A stretch of 64,000 nucleotides of DNA from assembly GCF_001574435.1 (NCBI RefSeq), contig NZ_LOCN01000011.1:124001-188000 (forward strand), given 5' to 3'. A model generated the notes under the pieces. The model was not told where the DNA came from and did not search any database. It worked only from the letters and a program-made list of their open reading frames with translations. This DNA comes from Moritella sp. JT01 (GTDB taxonomy: Bacteria; Pseudomonadota; Gammaproteobacteria; Enterobacterales; Moritellaceae). Made by a program: the position numbers and the translations under genes. This document shows, in pieces, positions 60,002-64,000 of the stretch (position 1 is the first letter of the stretch; every line of letters begins with the position of its first letter).

Positions 60002-60891
60002 AATTTTTCCAAAGCGCCGCCAATGGCAGGTAAGAAACCAGTATCAATATGTTCACTAATATAGGCATGCTTTAATGAAATAACAGGGATAGTAAAATTA
60101 AGCTGTAAACGTGCAATTAGCGGCTCTAAACTAGTACTCGGTAAGGCTAAATTAATTTCTTTCACTTCCGGTAATTTCAATTGGCTTACCGCAAAGTCAG
60201 CTGAGCGTTGAATCTCTAAGCTAAAGTTATCTAACAACGAAGTATCAAGCTCATGCTCTTTTAGATCCCGTAATCGAGAAAAACCACGTAAACGGCGCGA
60301 GAAATAAACTTGGTTATCGTGGATAATCGTCAAATTTACTTCTTGATAATCCTGTTGAGCAATTAACATTTGTGTACTTTTTCGATTCGCATCAGCACTG
60401 GTATTAAATAAGTTTGCCGTCGCTAACTCCTCAATACCAATCGTAAGCAGCTCAAGTTTTGCTTGCTGTATTGCAGTAACAATTAATTCCACGAGACTTT
60501 TCGCACAATAAACGAGGTTAATCTTATTCTGATTAGGCACCGAAAAATAATCGAATACCACGGTATCAATAGACTCACTGATAAACTCTTTCGCAATGAA
60601 AGGCAATGTACTGGCAATTTCATCATCAGGGACACTTGGCTTATCAATTTGTAATAATTGATACAGTTGATTTGATAGCACAACATGGCAAGTGGATGCC
60701 TGTAGGTTGTGTTTCGATATCATGCTATTCAGTGTTTTAACAAGTTCAGATACATCACCAAATGCGCTTGAATCAAGTATCGAAATCGTGTCATTGCCTG
60801 CCGATAATGCACAGATATCCACACGCTGTTTAGCAATGAAAATACCCAGTTTTGTTGGTATATTTCGATTTTTTAACCAGGGTATACGCAT
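59998..60891 (-). CDS. mshI: MSHA biogenesis protein MshI1 (PilM-like)
   Basis: Cytoplasmic actin-fold protein similar to PilM. The sequence begins MRIPWLKNRN and includes DEIASTLPFIAKEFI and a subdomain with FSRRLRGFSRLRD. It is the first gene of the long msh transcription unit. The 154 bases upstream hold a TATGAT (-10-like) without a clear -35. 297 residues. Confidence 0.88.
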   Translation of the reverse strand: MRIPWLKNRNIPTKLGIFIAKQRVDICALSAGNDTISILDSSAFGDVSELVKTLNSMISKHNLQASTCHVVLSNQLYQLLQIDKPSVPDDEIASTLPFIAKEFISESIDTVVFDYFSVPNQNKINLVYCAKSLVELIVTAIQQAKLELLTIGIEELATANLFNTSADANRKSTQMLIAQQDYQEVNLTIIHDNQVYFSRRLRGFSRLRDLKEHELDTSLLDNFSLEIQRSADFAVSQLKLPEVKEINLALPSTSLEPLIARLQLNFTIPVISLKHAYISEHIDTGFLPAIGGALEKL

Positions 60892-61045
60892 AAAAACTCT
60901 GTCGCACCTAAATAAATGAATAATGGCTTATAAATTATGACAACGACTATCATACTTTAAACGGCATTAAGTAGTAAGCAAAGTGTGAGATTAGCACCAT
61001 AATTTCACCAATAAACAACGAAAGTATCACACTAAAGTCACGTTA

Positions 61046-62959
61046 TCATTCAGTCAATACTCTGACTTGATTACAAAAATGACCTTGAGCACCATAAACG
61101 CCGAGTTTATTTAATGCATCCCACTCGCCTTTTGATTCCACACCAACCGCAATCACAATAGTAGCCAAATTAACAGTACCGCCTAGAATACTTCGAATCG
61201 CCAGTTGATTAATTTGACGCTTATGTAAATCACGCACTAAACTCGGGTGAATCTTAATAATGTCGACATCTAATTTTTTTATATATGATGAATCAACCAC
61301 ATCTTGACCAACCATATCCACAGCGATACAACAGCCCAGTGCTTTTAGATTTTTAACGGGCTCTAATAACATTTCTAAATTACGATTAATTTGATATTCA
61401 TGGATTTCAAAATGCAACATCGCGCGTAATCTCACCGGCAAACGGATAATATCGAGGTAAACAGCGCGCATAAAACGTTTATCCAAATAACTCTGAATAT
61501 CTAAGTTTATCCCACAAGAAATAGGCTCACCTTGCTCTAGATTCGAGATTGCCCGCTCTACAGTTAGTTGGTCAATGCGTTTCAGTACGCCACATTTTTC
61601 TGCCATTGGTAAGAAGACACCCGCATGAACCCATTCATCATTCTCGTCTTTTAACCTTGGGTAAATTTCATGACCCAATACCTGCTTATTTTCCATGCTT
61701 AAAATGAGTTGTTGCTCATAATAGAATGCATTATTTTTGAAGGTCCGCTCAAACAGTCCACGCCATCTGACAGTGCCTTTCGCATAAACCGGTGTTTGTT
61801 CTTCTTGTTCATACAAGAACCAACCAGAGCAGCCTTGTAAAACCGCAATTTTTAATGCCTGATCGACGTTTTCTAATACTTCTTCTGCGCGTTCAGCATA
61901 ATGATAAATAGCGACACCAGTATAAAATAATTCATCACAATCCACAGGCGTGAATAAACTGATTCGTGTGAGTAATTTGTATAATTGCTTCATCACAATT
62001 TCAGATTCAGGGCCAGTGACCCGAGGCAATAAAATGGTAAATTGATCGCCACGATAACGAGCAAGTACAGAGCCAGTAAAACGCTCCACAAACTTACTTA
62101 GCAGTTCACTAACCGATTTAACCATTTCATCAACACTTGCCACACCATGGTTATAATTTAATTGCGATAATTCATAGAGTTCTATTTTTATAATCGTGCC
62201 AGCGATAACGCCGGGATCTGATAACATGGCTTCTAATTGATTTAAAAAGAAATCACGATTACCAATGCCAGTTGAGGCATCAACAAACGCGTTAGTACGC
62301 ATATAAGAATCAAAACGACTGCGCTCTTGTTTGGTATCTTCCAGGTCTGCAATTAATTTATCAAACGCACGACTGGTTGCTTTTGGCCATTCAAATTCGG
62401 AGCCAACGGCCACTTTAATATGCTCACCGTTGAGAATTTTATAACTGCGTGTAGACAGTAATTCAGCACCATACATGCCTTTTTTAAGCAGCCAAATGGC
62501 AATGACTAAACCAAATAAAGCAATAAGTAAACCCGTGCTCACTCCGGTAAATAATTCAGGTGGGTATTCCATCGCATAGTAGGGTGAAAGCATAATAACT
62601 TTCGCTTTAAAGTCACTGTTCGCTTTTAATTCGAAATGATACTCTTTGAGAAAAGAAGTAGCGCCCTCAGTATCTGCCGTTCGCCCATCAAAGTCGTAAC
62701 TGACAATGCCATCTTTTTCGACTGTCAGTTGTAATACTGAATGCGCACGTAATAACTCAGGTAGCCAGAATGCAAAACGAGGCTCACTGTCTTCCATCGC
62801 TAGTTGCTCGTCCATCACATCAATCAATCGCGAGATATTTTGCTTTTGGGTCTCAATCGCAAGGCCACGTAAACTAACGCCCCCGCCCAGCAATACCACA
62901 CCTATAGATGACAGTACGCAAACAATAATAAAACCAATCAGTTTGTTGGTAAATTTCAT
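61046..62959 (-). CDS. csrD: RNase E specificity factor CsrD (MshH), degenerate GGDEF/EAL
   Basis: Membrane protein that in E. coli promotes RNase E decay of the sRNAs CsrB/C, so affecting CsrA. It is called MshH in Vibrio. Two membrane segments (about 8-28 and 137-160) flank a periplasmic region, then a HAMP-like linker. The GGDEF domain (about 225-370) is degenerate, reading RYRGDQF. The EAL domain (about 390-637) reads GHEIYPR where EAL is expected, and the QGxxF motif is AQGHFC. Both domains are therefore probably non-catalytic. 637 residues, near E. coli CsrD (646). A TATAGGA precedes the ATG. Confidence 0.93.
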   Translation of the reverse strand: MKFTNKLIGFIIVCVLSSIGVVLLGGGVSLRGLAIETQKQNISRLIDVMDEQLAMEDSEPRFAFWLPELLRAHSVLQLTVEKDGIVSYDFDGRTADTEGATSFLKEYHFELKANSDFKAKVIMLSPYYAMEYPPELFTGVSTGLLIALFGLVIAIWLLKKGMYGAELLSTRSYKILNGEHIKVAVGSEFEWPKATSRAFDKLIADLEDTKQERSRFDSYMRTNAFVDASTGIGNRDFFLNQLEAMLSDPGVIAGTIIKIELYELSQLNYNHGVASVDEMVKSVSELLSKFVERFTGSVLARYRGDQFTILLPRVTGPESEIVMKQLYKLLTRISLFTPVDCDELFYTGVAIYHYAERAEEVLENVDQALKIAVLQGCSGWFLYEQEEQTPVYAKGTVRWRGLFERTFKNNAFYYEQQLILSMENKQVLGHEIYPRLKDENDEWVHAGVFLPMAEKCGVLKRIDQLTVERAISNLEQGEPISCGINLDIQSYLDKRFMRAVYLDIIRLPVRLRAMLHFEIHEYQINRNLEMLLEPVKNLKALGCCIAVDMVGQDVVDSSYIKKLDVDIIKIHPSLVRDLHKRQINQLAIRSILGGTVNLATIVIAVGVESKGEWDALNKLGVYGAQGHFCNQVRVLTE

Positions 62960-63162
62960 ATATTCCTATACATCCCTATATCAGAATCTCATCATGAAAC
63001 ACAAATTATGATAACGACAATATAATGCCGATATAGTTAATTATTCTACTGTATTCTGCTTTTAATAACATATAAAAACTAATCACGTGTGGCATTAACA
63101 CAATAAAAAAAGCAAGTAAGACAAAGTATATGAATAATTTTCGGGGTAAATATAACGAAAAA

Positions 63163-63190
63163 TAAAAAAACCCAGCATTTCTGCTGGGTT
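63163..63190 (-). terminator. Terminator of ssb
   Basis: Nine-base stem AACCCAGCA/TGCTGGGTT with a TTTC loop, followed on the minus strand by TTTTTTTATTTTT. It lies 58 bases past the ssb stop. Confidence 0.88.
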
Positions 63191-63247
63191 AGGAGTCATT
63201 CTATCTTTTAAAAGTATTTATATTTACACTTTCAAAAAGTACAAGTG

Positions 63248-63892
63248 CTAGAACGGAATATCATCATCAAAGTCTGCAGACGGTTCGTTAAAACCTTGCT
63301 GCGGAGCTTGCTGTTGAGGCGCAGAAGCAGGAGCTTGCTGTTTAGGAGCATAGCTTTGCTGTTGCGGTGCCTGTTGTTGCTGTGGCTGTTGGTTATAACC
63401 ACCTTGTTGTGATGCAGCTGCTGGTTGTTGTGGTGCAGTTGCAGGTTGTTGTGGCTGACCCCAACCTGCATTTTGGTTCTGCTGTTGTGCCTGTTGGTTA
63501 CTATTATTATAACCGCCACTCTGCTGCTGTTGACCGCCTTGACGCGAACCAATCATTTGCATTACACCGTTAAAACCTTGTACTACCACTTCTGTTGTAA
63601 AACGATCTTGGCCATTTTGATCTTGCCATTTACGTGTTTGTAATGCGCCTTCAATATATACCTGAGATCCTTTACGTAAGTATTCACCCGCAATTTCAGC
63701 GAGTTTACCGAATACAGCAACACGGTGCCATTCGGTTTTTTCACGCTGCTCGCCAGTTTGCTTATCACGCCATGATTCACTTGTCGCAATCGTTAGATTG
63801 GCAACCGCGCCACCATTTGGGAATGAGCGGATTTCAGGATCATTACCTAAATTACCAAGAATAATTACTTTATTTACGCCACGACTGGCCAT
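63248..63892 (-). CDS. ssb: Single-stranded DNA-binding protein SSB
   Basis: Tetrameric ssDNA-binding protein of replication and repair. The ATG at 63892 gives [16 protein letters not shown], as in E. coli. An upstream frame adding seven residues overlaps the preceding gene. The OB fold spans about 1-112. A Gln/Pro/Ala-rich disordered linker (about 115-195) leads to the acidic protein-docking tip DFDDDIPF. 214 residues, longer than E. coli (178) because of the linker. Confidence 0.98.
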   Translation of the reverse strand: MASRGVNKVIILGNLGNDPEIRSFPNGGAVANLTIATSESWRDKQTGEQREKTEWHRVAVFGKLAEIAGEYLRKGSQVYIEGALQTRKWQDQNGQDRFTTEVVVQGFNGVMQMIGSRQGGQQQQSGGYNNSNQQAQQQNQNAGWGQPQQPATAPQQPAAASQQGGYNQQPQQQQAPQQQSYAPKQQAPASAPQQQAPQQGFNEPSADFDDDIPF

Positions 63893-63893
63893 G

Positions 63894-64000
63894 CTAGCTC
63901 CTGTGCTGTTCACGAACCAGGTTCAAAGCCTGGTCTATTTCAAAATCTTTAGTCGCTTTTAAATAAGCAACCTGTTCTTCTAATACTACTACAGCTTCAT
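63894..64000 (-). CDS. C-terminal fragment of an unidentified gene
   Basis: Open reading frame running in from the window edge on the minus strand and stopping at 63894, one base before the ssb ATG. The visible 34 residues include [19 protein letters not shown] and end VREQHRS. The ssb Shine-Dalgarno (AGGAG) lies inside it, so the two genes are likely cotranscribed. I do not recognise the family from this fragment. Confidence 0.6.
   Translation of the reverse strand, partial: EAVVVLEEQVAYLKATKDFEIDQALNLVREQHRS

Noticed and set aside
60982-61033. AGTGTGA/TCACACT inverted repeat considered as a CRP site
   Set aside because: The half-sites are about 38 bases apart instead of the 6 needed for CRP.
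63232-63643. Several Asn/Ser/Val-rich frames on both strands
   Set aside because: They come from the CAA/CAG-rich linker region of ssb read in other frames.

Overview
The window is 64 kb of core chromosome from a marine gammaproteobacterium. The moderate-to-low GC content, the MSHA pilus locus next to mreB, and the protein sequences (close in length and motif to Vibrio, Shewanella and E. coli orthologues) point to the Alteromonadales/Vibrionales neighbourhood. My best guess is Moritella or a close relative, which is recognition rather than something computed. I saw no insertion sequence, prophage, CRISPR array, tRNA or rRNA.

Layout. (1) 1-5090, minus strand: the start of the division and cell-wall (dcw) cluster, rsmH-ftsL-ftsI-murE, with murE cut by the window edge, preceded by the RNase P RNA gene rnpB. 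(2) 5134-9461: rsmI, divergent from lpoA-yraN-diaA-dolP. (3) 9564-14632, minus: sspA-sspB, the cytochrome bc1 operon petABC and rplM-rpsI. (4) 14881-20340: coaA, then zapE divergent from zapG-degQ-degS. (5) 20452-29585: murA-ibaG divergent from a long plus-strand run, yrbG-kdsD-kdsC-lptC-lptA-lptB-rpoN-hpf-rapZ. (6) 29736-34831: mgtE, pmbA (tldE), darP, tldD. (7) 34840-44228, minus: a nitrilase-family gene, yhdP, rng, maf, mreD, mreC, mreB. (8) 44330-60891, minus: a complete-looking MSHA type IV pilus locus, mshI1-I2-J-K-L-M-N-E-G-A-pilin2-C-D-O-P-Q. (9) 61046-64000, minus: csrD (mshH), ssb and the tail of an unidentified gene.

How it works together. Most genes serve the envelope: septal and lateral wall synthesis (ftsI, ftsL, murE, murA, lpoA, mreBCD), lipopolysaccharide synthesis and export (kdsC, kdsD, lptABC), outer-membrane lipid homeostasis (yhdP, dolP), envelope stress proteolysis (degQ, degS) and a surface pilus. 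The order from rsmH through rnpB to mreB closely follows an ancestral gammaproteobacterial arrangement also seen in Pseudomonas. Against that backbone three expected gene sets are missing from their usual slots: mraZ ahead of rsmH, mlaFEDCB between ibaG and yrbG, and ptsN (with npr) around rapZ. The MSHA locus sits between csrD and mreB, which are neighbours in E. coli.

I did not find a clearly new multi-gene system. The most unusual points are: a tandem 17-bp duplication carrying a ribosome-binding site and ATG ahead of murE; two closely related pilin genes separated by a strong terminator; a MshQ with two repeated N-terminal modules; a MshE with a C-terminal extension of about 70 residues; and a possible sigma-E promoter ahead of degQ-degS.
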